Of a stretch of 64,000 nt of DNA, positions 1 through 12,639 are shown one piece after another. Both the position numbers and the translations under genes were made by a program. The stretch's first letter is position 1. Each line of letters begins with the position of its first letter. The notes below the pieces were generated by a model that did no database searches, was not told where the DNA came from, and saw only the letters and a program-made list of their open reading frames with translations. Source of the DNA: Sapria himalayana (lineage: Eukaryota > Streptophyta > Magnoliopsida > Malpighiales > Rafflesiaceae); the NCBI GenBank assembly GCA_029783825.1, contig JAREIK010003088.1:984084-1048083 (forward strand). Reading direction: 5' to 3'.

Positions 1-91
1 AATAAGTATAATACTTCATCACAAAATAAGCCTCTTTTTTACATACATTTTCTTATTAAAATAACCAATTTTTGAAAATGAGACCATCAGC

Positions 92-625
92 ACAAACACA
101 CCCACACACCCACATACACACCCACATACACACACCCACCCACACACACCCACCCACACACACCACACACCACACACCACACCCACACCCACACCCACAC
201 ACCACCCACGCCCACACCCACACCCACACACCACACCCACACCCACACCCACACCCACACACCACCCACACACCACACCCACACCCACACACCACCCACA
301 CCACCCACACCCACACCCACACACCACACCCACACCCACACACCACACACCCACACCCACACACCACACACCCACACCCACACACCCACACACCACACCC
401 ATACACCACACCCACACACCGCACACACCCACGCACACCACACACACCCACGCACACCACACACACCCACGCACACCACACACACCCACGCACACCACAC
501 ACACCCACGCACACCACACACACCCACGCACACCACACACACCCACGCACTCCACACACACCCACGCACACCACACACACCCACGCACACCCACACACAC
601 AACACGCGCGCGTGCACACACACCA
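92..625. repeat. CACACCC minisatellite, copy A (3' flank of TWINKLE fragment)
   Basis: About 530 bp of CCCACA/CACACACC repeats. At about 426-600 a 19-bp unit containing ACGCACACCA is repeated about nine times. On the TWINKLE strand it reads GTGTGGGTGTG and begins roughly 110 nt after the stop codon, so it would fall in a long 3' UTR. Around 235-260 four CCC runs spaced by ACA form a G-quadruplex motif on the minus strand. Open frames across it are compositional only. Confidence 0.9.
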
Positions 626-1125
626 TAAGTAGATAAACATGTACTAAGCCCACCTAGAAGCAATATAAACAATTAATACACAATATATCTGAAGGAAGGA
701 GAAAGGGAAAACAGATGATTATGTGTATCTACTCTACTTTTTACTCTGTTCAGCCTCTATATCCATGAATTCGCCGGTTACCCTGCTTCAGTTCAACGAA
801 GATGAATGAGAGTTTATAAACGAAAATTCAAAATAAAAAAAAATCCAATAAAAATATCAAAATAGCAACAAGGGCTTAATACATACTCTAAATAATGAAA
901 ATTATAATAATAATACTGTATATCACATATTTAGATATAAATACTAGCCATGATATTCATAAGATAATCATAATAATAACGTATGAGAGTTCACAAGAAA
1001 AACTAAAAATTAAAAAATAAATATAAATTACTAAATATCACCCCTATAAAAAATAAAATTTGAGACATAATTATTGCATAATTTAGACTTACAAGTGCAA
1101 CTTTAATTTTTTTATAATAAATAAA

Positions 1126-1140
1126 TAAATAAATAAATAA

Positions 1141-1206
<66 letters not shown>
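1126..1206. repeat. (AAAT)n/(AT)n microsatellite
   Basis: AAAT repeats followed by about 30 AT dinucleotides. Copy B at 24893-24974 differs in length and phase, as expected for a hypervariable tract. Confidence 0.95.
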
Positions 1207-1212
<6 letters not shown>

Positions 1213-1436
1213 GTGGCATAATCAAAAAGAATATCCTATGCACCATTAGGCTTGAGCCTATAGTCATAATATATAGCTTCGAATCTAATCTTTCATGAGC
1301 AATAAAAATATAAGATAATCATTTAAGCTAATCTATATTTACACAATCTAACACTTCGTATTTGAATTTTGAAATATACATACTCTAATTTTAAATGGAA
1401 TTTATTAAGATCTTGTATTTTGTTTAAATATTTTTT

Positions 1437-2515
1437 AGTCAGTATTTAATTTTTTTTTTTTAGTTTTGTATAATTCCAAGCGTCTTCACCAAAGGGCAAT
1501 AGCCAATAGATATTGAGGTCAAGACTCATCAGACAGCCTATTTAACTTTCAAGGATAAAGTTGTCAACATATTAACCTCTCACATGGTCTGTATTAAATA
1601 TGAATTTAATATTTTTTAAATTTAGTACAATTCCAAGCGACTTCATCAAAGGACATGAGGTATTGAGTTCAAGACTCATTAGACATGACAATGGCATCTT
1701 AAGATTTCAAGGGTAAAGTTGTCAACATATAAACCCCTCGCACAGTCCGTATTCAACATAAGTTTAATTTCTTTTTAGTTAAGTACAACTACAAGCATCT
1801 TCATCAAAGGACGGTAGATATTGAGCTCAAGACTCATCAGACAAGGCCTATTTAAACTCAAGGGTAAAGTTGTCAGCATATTAATCTCTCACACAGCCTG
1901 TACTAAATATAAATTTAATTTTTTTTAGTTTAGTACAATTCCAAGCGACTTCATCAAAGGACGAGAGGTATTGAGTTCAAGACTTATCAGACATAGTATC
2001 TTTAATTTTTAAGGGTAAAATTGTCAACATATAAACCTCTCGCACAGTCTATATTCAACATAAATTTAATTTCTTTTTAGTCTAAAACAACCCCAAGTGT
2101 CTTCTTCATCAAAGAACAGCACATATCGAGTTCAATACTCATCAGACACAGTCTACTTAAATTTCAAGGGTAAAGTTGTAAACATATAAACCCCTCGCAC
2201 AGTCTATATTCAACATAAATTTAATTTCTTTTTAGACTAAAATGGCTCCGGGTGCCTTCTTCGTCAAAGGAAAGCAGATATCAAGTTCAAGACTCATCAT
2301 ACACAACCATCTTAAATTTCAAGGGTAAAGTTGTCAACATATAAACCCCTCGCACAGTCTATAATCAACATAAATTTAATTTCTTTTTAGACTAAAACAG
2401 CTTCGGGTGCCTTCTTCGTCAAAGGAAAGCAGATATCAAGTTCAAGACTCATCATACACAGCCAGCTTAAATTTCAAGGGTAAAATTGTCAACATATTAA
2501 CCTCTCACATTCAAA
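1437..2515. repeat. Seven-unit tandem array of about 155 bp (SINE-derived), copy A
   Basis: Units start near 1464, 1621, 1778, 1931, 2079, 2235 and 2390. Each reads AATTCCAAGC..TTCATCAAAGG, GAGTTCAAGACTCATCAGAC, TTTCAAGGGTAAAGTTGTCA and a CTCGCACAGTC-like end. The GTTCAAGAC core matches the pol III B box. The same text occurs as single SINE-like copies elsewhere in the window. The array lies in the last TWINKLE intron. Confidence 0.85.
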
Positions 2516-3150
2516 TCATATATAGCATATTAATAATGTGCGAGTGCTCTTAGCATAAAGGTGATCTAACTTACAATATTTATCAATGTTAAGCTATTAC
2601 TATTTAATCAAGGAAATTATTTCAATATGATTTGATTTTCATTATGCTTATGAGCCCCCCTCCCAAACCCAACTCATATTATCTTTTGGCTCATATATGA
2701 AAAATATACCCTAGAGCTCAAATATTGAAGCAGATAAGGCCCCCCATCCCAACAACATGATAGGCGATCGAGCAAATGCCCTGCGGATCAAAAGTAGACT
2801 ACTTTTACATTTGTTTTTTTCCAAACTCACGAGCCTAGCAGTTCAAAAGCAAATATGGAATGGGAACATCACAAACATCAGTGCCTACACACATACCTAT
2901 TGTATGATAGATAGGCATCGCCTATATTTCCAATGACCTTATTCCGGACCTTCCGAACTAAAACCTGCATGCACAAGCGGCAAACTCAGAGCAGGGATAT
3001 ACTTACACATGCTTGGTGTAAGTAGGTGGCTAGATTGGAATGAACAGGCCAAAATCATACCCAACCGAAGCCGAATAGTGTAGCATAAGTTCTAATGGTC
3101 GCGGGCCAAACCAAAACCAAGCAAAAGTAGAACTAGTTTGTTTAAAGCAA

Positions 3151-3320
3151 GAGATCGTGTCTTAGTGCGATAGTAATTATCTTAATTAAAGGATAATATG
3201 TCTCAGATTTGAGACTCCTCAGGCACAGTCTCTCGATTTTTAAGGATAAGACTGTCAAGATATTAACTTCTTTCGTAGCTCACTCTAATAGGATGATTAG
3301 TCCACTGGGTGAGGCATTTT
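3151..3320 (+). repeat. SINE-like copy in intron (copy A; counterpart 26919-27088)
   Basis: Begins GAGATCGTGTCTTAGTGCGA, carries CAGATTTGAGACTCCTCAG (degenerate B box), TTTTTAAGGATAAGACTGTCA and ends near a TAGTCCACTGGGTGAGGC tail. This follows the layout of the other SINE-like copies in the window. Confidence 0.65.
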
Positions 3321-4118
3321 ATTTAATTTATTTATTTTTTTTTTTATAATGATTGATATCTCTGGGCACACAACGGGCTCGAGAAAATTCAGCATCTTGC
3401 CAATCTGACTACCACAATGTTGGCGTGCGCCATTTTATTTGGTTTTAGAGCAAAAATAAAAAATAAAACAATAAAAAAGTGAAAATAGGGCTACCTGTAC
3501 TTGATCCAGATGCCCTAGGCTAGGGTTCCGGTTCCGGTGGATGACAATTCCGTTGTCACACTTGTTTATGAAGTGGGCACTACCACTTATATCATATAAA
3601 TTAGGAGGATCTCCTGTCCACTGCTGCAGCTGTTTAAGAGAGAGTAGAAGTTAGAGAGAAGGAATTAATGACGAGGCGAGTTCTTTCAGAGCTAACCTGC
3701 TTGGGGTGTGCCACGAACCAAACATGACATGCGTGATGTTGCGCAAAACGTTTGACCACGGTGAGCATTTGGCTTACGTATTCTGTTTCTGTCCTGCCAC
3801 GTTGCAATTTCATTTTTTGTAGCATTTTGGAAATTTTACACAATTTTATGAACGCACGCACGCACCTCAGAAACAAGAACACTAAGCCATTGAATTCATT
3901 CAATCTCTCTATTATTTAAGAAATTACGACATAATGAAGGATGAAGAACGAAGAAAAACAAACAAAATTAACCTCTCAGATCTCTTTGCCCTGAAAAAAA
4001 TCTTCTTTTTTTTTGTTTTTCTCTCTCCTCTCGCCCCCCACTAAGCCCAACTCATAACATCCCTCCACTCTCTTCGCCCTAAAAAAAAATGAGAGATGAT
4101 GAATGAAGAACAAGCATA

Positions 4119-4207
4119 AAATGCCCGGGTCATGCCGGGCCATGCACGACTCAGTCGGGCAGTGTCTCGTGACGTGCCCGCCACACTCGGCCCACTTGAC
4201 ACCTCTG
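4119..4207. mobile_element. GC-rich MITE fragment (copy A; counterpart 27886-27974)
   Basis: Short GGCCC/GCACG-rich segment ending in ACTTGACACCTCTG, the 3' terminal inverted repeat of the hAT-type MITE family seen at 40780 and 50298. The left end is missing. Confidence 0.6.
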
Positions 4208-4370
4208 ATCAATACATTAAAAAAGACAAAAAAAAAAGAAATAATAATAAAAAATGAAATGAATTAATAAAGTATTTTACTCAGTAGAATATTTTATTAT
4301 ATTGTGTTTCATCAAATACTCCATTTCATGTTAACTATCAAAGGGTCGTCATGTCATATATTACTTATAC

Positions 4371-4395
4371 TGTCAACATAATTATTATGTTGACA
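4371..4395. other. Perfect palindrome, 12-bp arms (copy A; counterpart 28138-28162)
   Basis: TGTCAACATAAT, one T, then its exact reverse complement ATTATGTTGACA. It borders GC-rich MITE-like sequence (4396-4480), so it may be a terminal or subterminal inverted repeat. Confidence 0.8.
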
Positions 4396-4518
4396 CGACA
4401 TTGGAACCAGCTGACCGAGCCAACCGGGCCGGCATGACACGGTTAGCCTGCATAGTGTAGGGTCATGCCGAACCATCCCTGTCGAAAGCTCATTGCATGA
4501 AAATGCAATGGGTGACCG

Positions 4519-4556
4519 GCTTACGTGGACGGCCAATTGCAATCGGCCACGTAAGC
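4519..4556. other. Inverted repeat with ACGT cores (copy A; counterpart 28286-28323)
   Basis: Arms GCTTACGTGG and CCACGTAAGC are perfect over 10 bp around an 18-nt centre. Each arm holds a TTACGTGG element resembling ABRE/G-box sites, but the location is intronic and no function is shown. Confidence 0.75.
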
Positions 4557-4654
4557 AAAATCCAACTTAAATGGGCCAGATTTTTTTAAAAGAACTCACC
4601 TCATCAAGCGCTCACCCGACGAGACTTGACCCATAACTCGTAGCTCGTAGCTAG

Positions 4655-4655
4655 T

Positions 4656-4700
<45 letters not shown>
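4655..4700. repeat. (CATA)n(TA)n microsatellite
   Basis: About seven CATA units followed by TA repeats in the first copy-A intron; the same tract is in copy B at 28424-28468. Confidence 0.9.
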
Positions 4701-4945
4701 TTGTTATCTGGCACACACATATGCATGACTTACATTTTTCACCACTATGAAAGGTCCTTTGGTATACTAAATTGTATTTTTCACATTCAAACCCTAACAA
4801 ACATATATTCATCACTTCCAAATTGATGCTAAATTGCTAATTATAATAGAACATGTTGAGATATATTGTTGCTTTCAATTTTATTTTTGTCACTTTTTTT
4901 AACATACATAGGATCACCAAACCCTAAATATAGGTTGCTCAAACC

Positions 4946-4949
<4 letters not shown>

Positions 4950-4981
<32 letters not shown>
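4950..4981. repeat. (GT)n microsatellite
   Basis: About 16 GT units; copy B has a slightly longer tract at 28717-28750. Confidence 0.9.
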
Positions 4982-4984
<3 letters not shown>

Positions 4985-5683
4985 GTTGTATTATTTTTAC
5001 ATACATAGGATCATCAAACCCTAGATAAACATGACCCTAACTACTAGAGCCTGCACTTGTTCTCAGTAGGAAACAAAGAATTATCCAAATCAATAGGCTA
5101 ACTATTGCTACTTTCCACCAGATTTGTTACACTTTTTTTTTCCCCAATCTCCTTGCTTTCATATGAAGTTTATCTCTTGGCATGGGCCATGTTTATGAAC
5201 GAGAATATTTGTTGTGATTAAATATAGATAATGCACAAGGAAGAAAGGTCTCACATGTTGAAAGGACGCTGATGATCCAGCTCGTTGTAAGGATCAATTA
5301 CAAGTCCACGCACGCCATGCCTATGAACAGCTGCCTTTGCACGATCAAGAACCCAATTTATATTTGGAAAAGAGTCATCTTCGCACCTAGCCCATCGTTC
5401 ATACACAAATCCAATCATAAATGACAAATTACAAGAAGCAACAGCCCAGGCGTGGCAATGAATTCTCAAAAATGAGAATTTGCTGAGAGATTACTTCTCA
5501 AAAAACCATGTATCAGAGCACGCAATGAATTCTAGAGACAAATAGATATGGCACATGGTGGGTGCAAATGAAATCTTGTTATAAAAAAAATGCAATTTTT
5601 AGGTGATAACTCGCCGCATATTACACATACGGGTGCAATTATGGCAATGCACTTTTGGGGAGGCGATTAGTTTATGATTCTGA

Positions 5684-5805
5684 GAGGTCGTGTGTTGGCA
5701 TGATGACAATTGTCTTCGTTCAAGAGCTATAATTCTTGGGTTCAAGGCTCATCAGATGTATCATCCCTAACTTTTAGGGATAAGACTGTCAATATTTTAA
5801 CTTGA
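5684..5805 (+). repeat. SINE-like copy (copy A; counterpart 29453-29574)
   Basis: GAGGTCGTGTGTTGGCATGA, then TTGTCTTCGTTCAAGAG, GGGTTCAAGGCTCATCAGA (B-box-like) and TTTTAGGGATAAGACTGTCA. Same layout as the other SINE-like copies, located upstream of the Walker B exon in the long intron. Confidence 0.65.
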
Positions 5806-8460
5806 AGTGAGAGCCGTTGGATCATAAACTTGAAGCCCAGATCAAAGTTCCATCCATTTTTAGAATTTTTTATATTTTAAATATCATTCATTATTATAAT
5901 AGTTCTTATATAAATAATAGACACGTAGCTTCAATTTATGTGATAAAAAAATTACTCAGGATTAGTAGAAATATCTATTTTCAGTTTTTGTTTTATCATA
6001 AAAAATAAAAGAGACAAAAAACAATAGTTTCATAAATATGAGCTATATTGTAATAATTATTTTTTTTATTCTTTTTTAAGTATTTTTATTTCTGACAAAA
6101 TAGTATCAAATCAAGACTTGTTGCATTTTTCTTATCTAATCGATCTCTAATAAGAAATATTTAGAAAAAAATATCACAGGAAGCATGAAATAGAAGAAAG
6201 TATGATATCTCATCCTTGAGAATCTTTAGAAGCACTACCAATGTTCATGTTTTTCCCACATTTTAAATTTGATGTTATTTTATAATGATTATTTATAGTG
6301 ACGGGACAGCAACCTATCATTGTCATTGTCTCATTACACATTGACAAAGGCAATGACTACGACACAAAAAAAAATTGTTTAATCTAAGTCGTTTGATGAA
6401 ATCCAAGAACCAATTAATAAAAATCTGATGGCTGTAGAAATTCTATAAAAAAAGAAACTAAAAAAAATAAATATATAAAAATATATTTTTTAAAAGAAAA
6501 AAAAATTATATAGATAATAGATTAACATATTTTATTTTTCACAGTTTACCTGTAATCCTTTTTTCTATTTCTTTTTTTTTTTCTAAAATCATAACATTTC
6601 CAGTGTCATTTTTTTAATAATTTTTTATTTATTTTCAAATAAATTATAATATTATAATATATTTGATTTGACAAAGTGATTTTGCTTGACGAGTAGAGGT
6701 GATTATGTTTGTATAATTCTTGTTTGCTACCCACATAAAGGTACATATTATAGGTTTTTATTTTATTTTATATTATTTTTTAGTTAATTTATTTTTTTAG
6801 ATTATAATAAAATTAAGTAAGAATATTTTATTTACTCACAAATCTTTAAAAACTATAACTACATTAAAATAGTATAAATTTAAATATTATTAAAATAAAA
6901 TTGACTTGGAGCTATATAATGACAACTCAACTGAAAGATCATGGACTATGTCGTCTCCCAAAGGCTTGGCATTTGTGCCTAGAAAATCTAAGAATAGACA
7001 AAACATCAATAATATAAACATACTTTAATATAATTAAAAATAAAAATATTAGTGATATCAAAAAAAATTCAACACAATATATATAGTTGTAGGAATAGTG
7101 GTGACATATGATACCTTAAGATATATGTCAACCAATTCAACAGAAAACGTGATTTATTAAATTCTAAACAAACTCAACTTAGTAGCAGAATCTTTGAAGT
7201 TAGATCATCTCTAGCTTTAATGACCCATTTCATTTACTGCCATGAGTATGCAAAGAAAAGAATAATAAATTTCATAATAAACATGTATCTTTTAATTAGA
7301 TTTTAAAAATATCTTAGATTGTTTTATCTTATTAACAAATACACTCAGTCTGCTTATCATAAAATTTCTAAATCGACCAATAAGAATAACATGATAAAAA
7401 ATTATAAAATAAAAAAATAATTAATAATTTACCAACTTATTACACAAAGATTAGTTGTCTCCAAGATATCTGACATTTATACAAAACACGAAACGGATGC
7501 ATTCACAAGAATAACCAACCAATTTATTGATTCCAAGTGAAAACTAAATAAATAAGTACTAGGGTTTAATGATATCATTCATCATCATCATGATCACGTC
7601 ATTTTTTTGTATCTTTCGAAGATCTTTAAGAAATACAAAAATTAAAATAAAATTTAGTATAATATTTGATATTATTTAAAATAATGATATAGTGATTAAT
7701 AGGTTCGTTAAAAATATTAGAGACAGACCTTTATGTGATATTTTTTGTGTTAAGCATTTATGTCACATATTTAATCTAATAATACAAATGAGGATAAAAA
7801 TAAGGTCTCACATTATAATATTTAAAAAAAAAACCATTCTAATGTCTTAAAACAACTTACAGACTACAAGTATTTGACAGTCAATATATATCAACAAGCC
7901 TAAAAAAATTCAAAAGCATGTCAAATGTCATTAAAATTATACATATCTCATGTTAAACTCATTTATTAATTACCGACATATGAGTTACCAACAATATATT
8001 TGACTATGTTACCAATAATATTTGACTATGTTAATAAAAACATAAAATTAATAATTATTCTGTTATACTATGAGAATTGTTATCAAAATTGTACGATTCA
8101 ATTTACGATTCAGATTATAAATAATTCAACTCTTTAAAATGATCAAAAATATGCATGAATTGAAAATTAAATTATTGAATCACGAATCAATTCATATAAA
8201 TCAAAAATATTTATTTATTTATAAAGTTTTTATATTAATTAAAATATTTGATTTATCAAATAAATTAATAATAAATTCATTACTTTGAATAAATAAAAAT
8301 AAATTATCTATTTATAAATAAATAATCAATTAATAATGAATTATTTTTCCAACAAAATATTAATGAATTATATATTTATAAATAAATATATAATTATTTA
8401 TTTATTTAAATTATTTGTAGATAAACAATAAAGAATTTTAATTAACATTACTAAATAAAT
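5806..8460. other. AT-rich intron sequence, no gene seen (copy A)
   Basis: Very AT-rich sequence corresponding to the 10-kb TWINKLE intron in copy B (29575-32230). It contains many homopolymers and short AT repeats. A GATTC-rich segment at about 8087-8200 resembles the one at 8745-8885. No open frame with recognisable content. Confidence 0.7.
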
Positions 8461-8469
8461 TAATATATC

Positions 8470-8730
8470 ATTTTTTCTAGTTAGTGGACCAGCACTAATA
8501 ATTTTTAATTATTAATTTGCTAATCCACCACCATTAAATTAATTAACCTATCATTTTTTTCTAGTTAGTAGACCATCGCTAATAATTTTAATGGTTAGTT
8601 TCCTAGTCTACCACCACTAAATAAATTAACATATCATTTTTTTAGTTAGTAGACCACCACTAATAATTTTAATTGTTAGTTTGCTAGTCCACCACCACTA
8701 AATAAATTAACATATTATTTTTGCATATAA
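8470..8730. repeat. Three tandem units of about 90 bp (copy A)
   Basis: Three diverged units with TAGTTAGTAGACCACCACTA and TAGTCCACCACCACTAAATA landmarks. Copy B has the same three units at 32250-32490, but the first/second-unit junction differs between copies over about 100 bp. Confidence 0.8.
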
Positions 8731-9165
8731 ATTTATATTGTAATCATAGTTATTAAAATTGTATGATTCACGAATTGATTCACGATTCAAGAGATAAACG
8801 ATCCAACTCGTTAAAAGAATCAAAAATATACATAAATCAAATACTGAATTATTGAATCACTAAATCACAAATCGATTCACATGAATCAATTTAATATCAA
8901 ATCTCAAATAATCAAGATCCTCAAAAAAAATAAAATAAAAACTAAAATACTAAAAAAAATTATCAGCTGTAGAAATTAATTAACATGAAAAAAAATAAAT
9001 CCAACCTTTAATATTATGAATTTAACGTGAAAAAATAACAAAATATCAAAAAATCACAAAAATAAAAACTAAAATACAAAAAAAAATTAGCGGTAGGAAA
9101 TAAAAATTAATTAACGTTAAAAAAATTATAAAAAATTCAATTCATGATTCAATTCAATTCGATTT

Positions 9166-10125
9166 CATCGAATAAAATGCATGACTTTGATCATTCGATT
9201 CTATAATACAAAGTCATAGCACTATGTATGAGTCATGGCTTTGTTCTATTTCATCTACTTGATGATTACAATTGAGGTAGGAAAAATCATGATGACTCAT
9301 TTAATCTCTAATACACAAAGTCATAGTATTGGAATGTAGCCATGGCTTGTATATTTATTTTTTAACCCATTGTTATGGTGCTATGTGTGGCTAAAAATTA
9401 TGTATTTTGCTTTTGAACCCCAAATTTGTGATATTGAATAATGGTTTTATCTTTGGTTTCTCTCTTCAGCTAAAATTCATAGTGCTTATGTTGGTTATGG
9501 CTTAAGTTTGGCTCTCTTTAATATTCTATAGCCAAATTTTATGATGATAGATTAGTTATGTCACTTTGCCTTGAGTATTTTGTGGTTTGGTAAAGGAAAA
9601 GTTGTAATATCAATAGAATGCCATGATTTTTAGCAATAGTGAGGTACTTAGTTATTACGATATGAAATTAATATCATAGCCCTGACGTTGTTTCATACTA
9701 GTTTACCTATGAATTCAAGAAATCTTTACAACCAAAAGAATGAGATGTACAGTAAAGTGATTATGTCAACAAAGTAGTAGAGTCATGACACATGATGATT
9801 GTCATGAGTATGTGTGTATAGTTTTAGCCAAGAATGAATGCTGAAACTAATCTATAAGTACTCAAATGTGTAATTAAGTTGTAATATGTTAGTTGTTTTG
9901 ATTTGCATAACTTTTCGCTCCTCTTATAGTCACCAACTCCTCTAAGTTGAATATTTCATACAAAAAACTCCTAATTTCATAACAAGTAGTCAAAATCCTC
10001 CAAAACTAAGTCTTTTTTTTGTAAATTATTACAAATAAACCTCTCTTTCAAGAAAATCACATTGTGAAAATCATACAAAATAAATAGTATTATTCAGTAT
10101 TTAGTATATCAAACAAACTCATATT
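9166..10125 (-). mobile_element. Left LTR of an old gypsy-type element (truncated at 9166)
   Basis: About 950 bp that aligns, with substantial divergence, to 14505-14712 plus 19154-20045. Shared landmarks are ACAAAGTCATAGCA.., GGTGCTATG, TAATATTCTATAGCC, the AACTCCTC region and AAAACTAAGTCTTTTTT. The alignment begins abruptly where the TWINKLE duplication ends, so the LTR was cut by that junction. Confidence 0.6.
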
Positions 10126-10169
10126 TTAAAATCATTGTTTATCCTCTAGTAATTCATCCCCCACTTACA

Positions 10170-10206
<37 letters not shown>

Positions 10207-11152
10207 AAGAGAGCGAGAGAGAGATTGGGAGAGAGATTCCCTCCTGAATAAGTAATTGCTATAATTGAGTTAAAATATCCCACTATACCAATATGGTGGG
10301 ACTACTTATTTTTATGGCCAGTAAAAGAGTCACAGTGTGGTTTGAGCTTTATAATCAACTTTCAAGATTAATAAATGATACATTATATTTTGTGTGACTA
10401 TAACTATTACATCACATAATGTTGAAAAAATATTTCTTGGGCTGCCTCTCAAATAGTAATAATATTGTTTTTAATATCCATAGCTAAACCATCAATGAGT
10501 TCGTATCTCCATTGATGATCTTGACTATATAAACTAGCTTTTGAATATATTTCTTTGAATTTCTTTCACTAGGTTTCTGCTCCAAAGAAGTCATGACTTT
10601 TTTAGTGACATGGTGCTATGTTTGGTTGCAATTTTGAACATTGATTTTTTAGAACATCATTGTTGTGTAGATTAATGACTATTGTCTTTATCTTTTAGAA
10701 CTCCAAAGTCATGACACTATTGGAAATTGAGAATTATATTTTCCTCCACTAGGTTTCTGCTCCAAAGAATTCATGACTTTTTTAATGTCACGGTGCTATG
10801 GTGATGCATTATATTTTATCAATCACTAGTTAAAAATTTTCCTCCACTTTAATTTTGTTTATAATCTCCAATTTTTTCTCTTTATTTTATTCATAATTAT
10901 GTATAAAGAAATTGAGCATCTCACTTCCTTTTTATTCATCTTCGAAGTAGTCTTTACTGCAATTATTTGAAGTCATGACTTTGAAGAATTCCATGACTTC
11001 ATAATAATCATTTTCATTATCTACTTCATATTCTAAAATTTTCCTCTTTATTTGCTTCATTCTTCATATCAATTGGACCCTATTCATCAGCTAAAATTGT
11101 AATCCTAAGATCAATAGAGCATATCAATTTTCATCTATATCCAACATAATAA

Positions 11153-11280
11153 AATCGATAGGAAAAATAAACACACCGACCTTAATCGATAGGAAAAATA
11201 AACACACCGACCTTAATCGATAGGAAAAATAAACACACCGACCTTAATCGATAGGAAAAATAAACACACCGACCTTAATC
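11153..11280. repeat. Perfect 31-bp tandem repeat, four copies
   Basis: Four exact copies of a 31-bp unit beginning AATCGATAGGAAAAATAAAC, plus a 4-bp partial. No spacers and no variation, so this is recent local amplification and not a CRISPR array. Confidence 0.95.
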
Positions 11281-12639
11281 ATTAATATCTTAAATAATAT
11301 CCATTGGATTTTTAGTCGATCGATCTATCATTTGGAGTGAGAGAGAGAGAGAGAGAGAGAGATGTTATAGTAGATTCACTTAGTTTCAATCTTTGTGCAA
11401 TCCATAAAAGCATCAAGTTGATACTTGATCATAAATCAAAAAAGTATCTTCCAAAATATGTGCTCCCCTATTGTACATGTTATAGTAAAACTTTCTAGAT
11501 TTATTTTCTCGAAAAGTTTCATTGAATGATTATACTACATTTCACTATCATATTTATATTTCATATGTATCTAACTTCCTCTTATTATTCATGACATCAT
11601 TTATGAACTTTACATATTTGGGCATTTGAGTTAATACTTCAGTAAAAAGAAAGTTTACTTCTAATTTTAATAAAATATTAAGAAATCTCTCAAATTATTG
11701 GTTTATTTTTCTTTTTTAAATCATTGCAAAAAAATAATAAATTAAGAAGAATAGTACCTTTGGCATCATTCTCCAGCACGTGTATGTTTCTACTAACTTC
11801 AAGTAGTCTAAATTCATTCCACCATTTTACCTTCTCCATTAATCATAGTCGAAGATGTAAGCTAGGGATTTAGTCTAGTGGATGCTGTGACCTAAGAAAA
11901 TATCATGTCATTGGGCTGGTGGCTTTTGAATTAAGCATGATGGGAGCTGGGAATTGGGACTTTTGGGAAAGTCATGATTCTATCAATAATAGCTCCACAT
12001 ATTTCAATTTGCTCCTTATGTTGCCCTTCTAGTTGTTTCATATTTCTAAGCACTATGATTAAATAATTCTTTAAGTTAGCCTCTAAATCACCAGGTATCT
12101 TGTTCTTGATCTTCCTTTTAATGATAATGCTAATTGTCCAATCTGATTTTCTATACTCTATATTGTGTAATTTCCACGTTCATATTTTCTAACTTAGTAT
12201 CAAGCTTCTCCATTTGATTCTCTAAAAAATTATTTGTTTACTTCAACTTGGTTGCTAGCATCATCAACATGTCATCCATGGAAACCTTCTCTTCTATTTT
12301 TTGGTGTGGGTAATTTGAGATTGACTCTTCTTTGATTGTTATACAAATAGAATTGCATCCAAAATTCTTGGAGACTTTTGACCAATATTTTGGAGCCCAC
12401 TATTATTGCTCCCATAAGAAAAATTTGTGATTTCTCATGTTTAGATGGTAGTGCATGGAGATATTATGGTTTAGATGAAATACATACCCTTTTATTTGCA
12501 ACCCATTTGCTTCCTCTACTTGATAAATTATGTTGAAAGTTATTATTTCTAGTGTATGCAAAATGTCTAGTTCTCTCATATTTTTTCATTTATCCTCATG
12601 ACCTTCCAGCTTATTTATAAATACTCTCATCTTGTCTTC

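Larger units (their letters stand above)
734..5386 (-). pseudogene. Detached copy (A) of the last five TWINKLE exons
   Basis: Exons 5386-5255, 3793-3697, 3629-3495, 2964-2897 and 782-734 are identical in coding sequence to copy B, keep all splice sites and end in the same TAG. They encode Walker B to the C-terminus, about 158 residues, but no Toprim or Walker A exon lies upstream before copy B. Alone the fragment cannot make a helicase. It is downstream of the complete gene on the same strand, so its first acceptor could in principle receive exon j if transcription ran through 24.5 kb into copy A; the resulting protein would be the same. I call it a partial gene duplicate. It may also be an assembly artefact. 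Confidence 0.88.
1..9165. repeat. Segmental duplication, copy A (9.2 kb)
   Basis: Matches 23767-32935 in direct orientation. Outside simple repeats I noted only a handful of differences (for example near 5587, 6707, 7347, 7814 and 8326, plus a cluster at 8523-8640). The left edge is not visible because homology already holds at base 1. The right edge is sharp: identity ends at 9165, inside a GATTC-rich stretch. It contains the five TWINKLE exons, the SINE-like array and the same microsatellites. Confidence 0.95.

Noticed and set aside
19..672. Long open frames of Cys/Val/Trp/Gly or His/Thr/Pro repeats (also 23785-24440)
   Set aside because: They are the three-frame readings of the CACACCC minisatellite and are open on both strands only because the repeat lacks stops.
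3634..3903. 89-residue frame (and its twin at 27401-27670) as a separate small gene
   Set aside because: It is TWINKLE exon l read through into both flanking introns; splice sites at 3697 and 3793 define the real coding part.
11153..11280. CRISPR-like short direct repeats
   Set aside because: The units are contiguous without spacers and the genome is a plant nuclear one.
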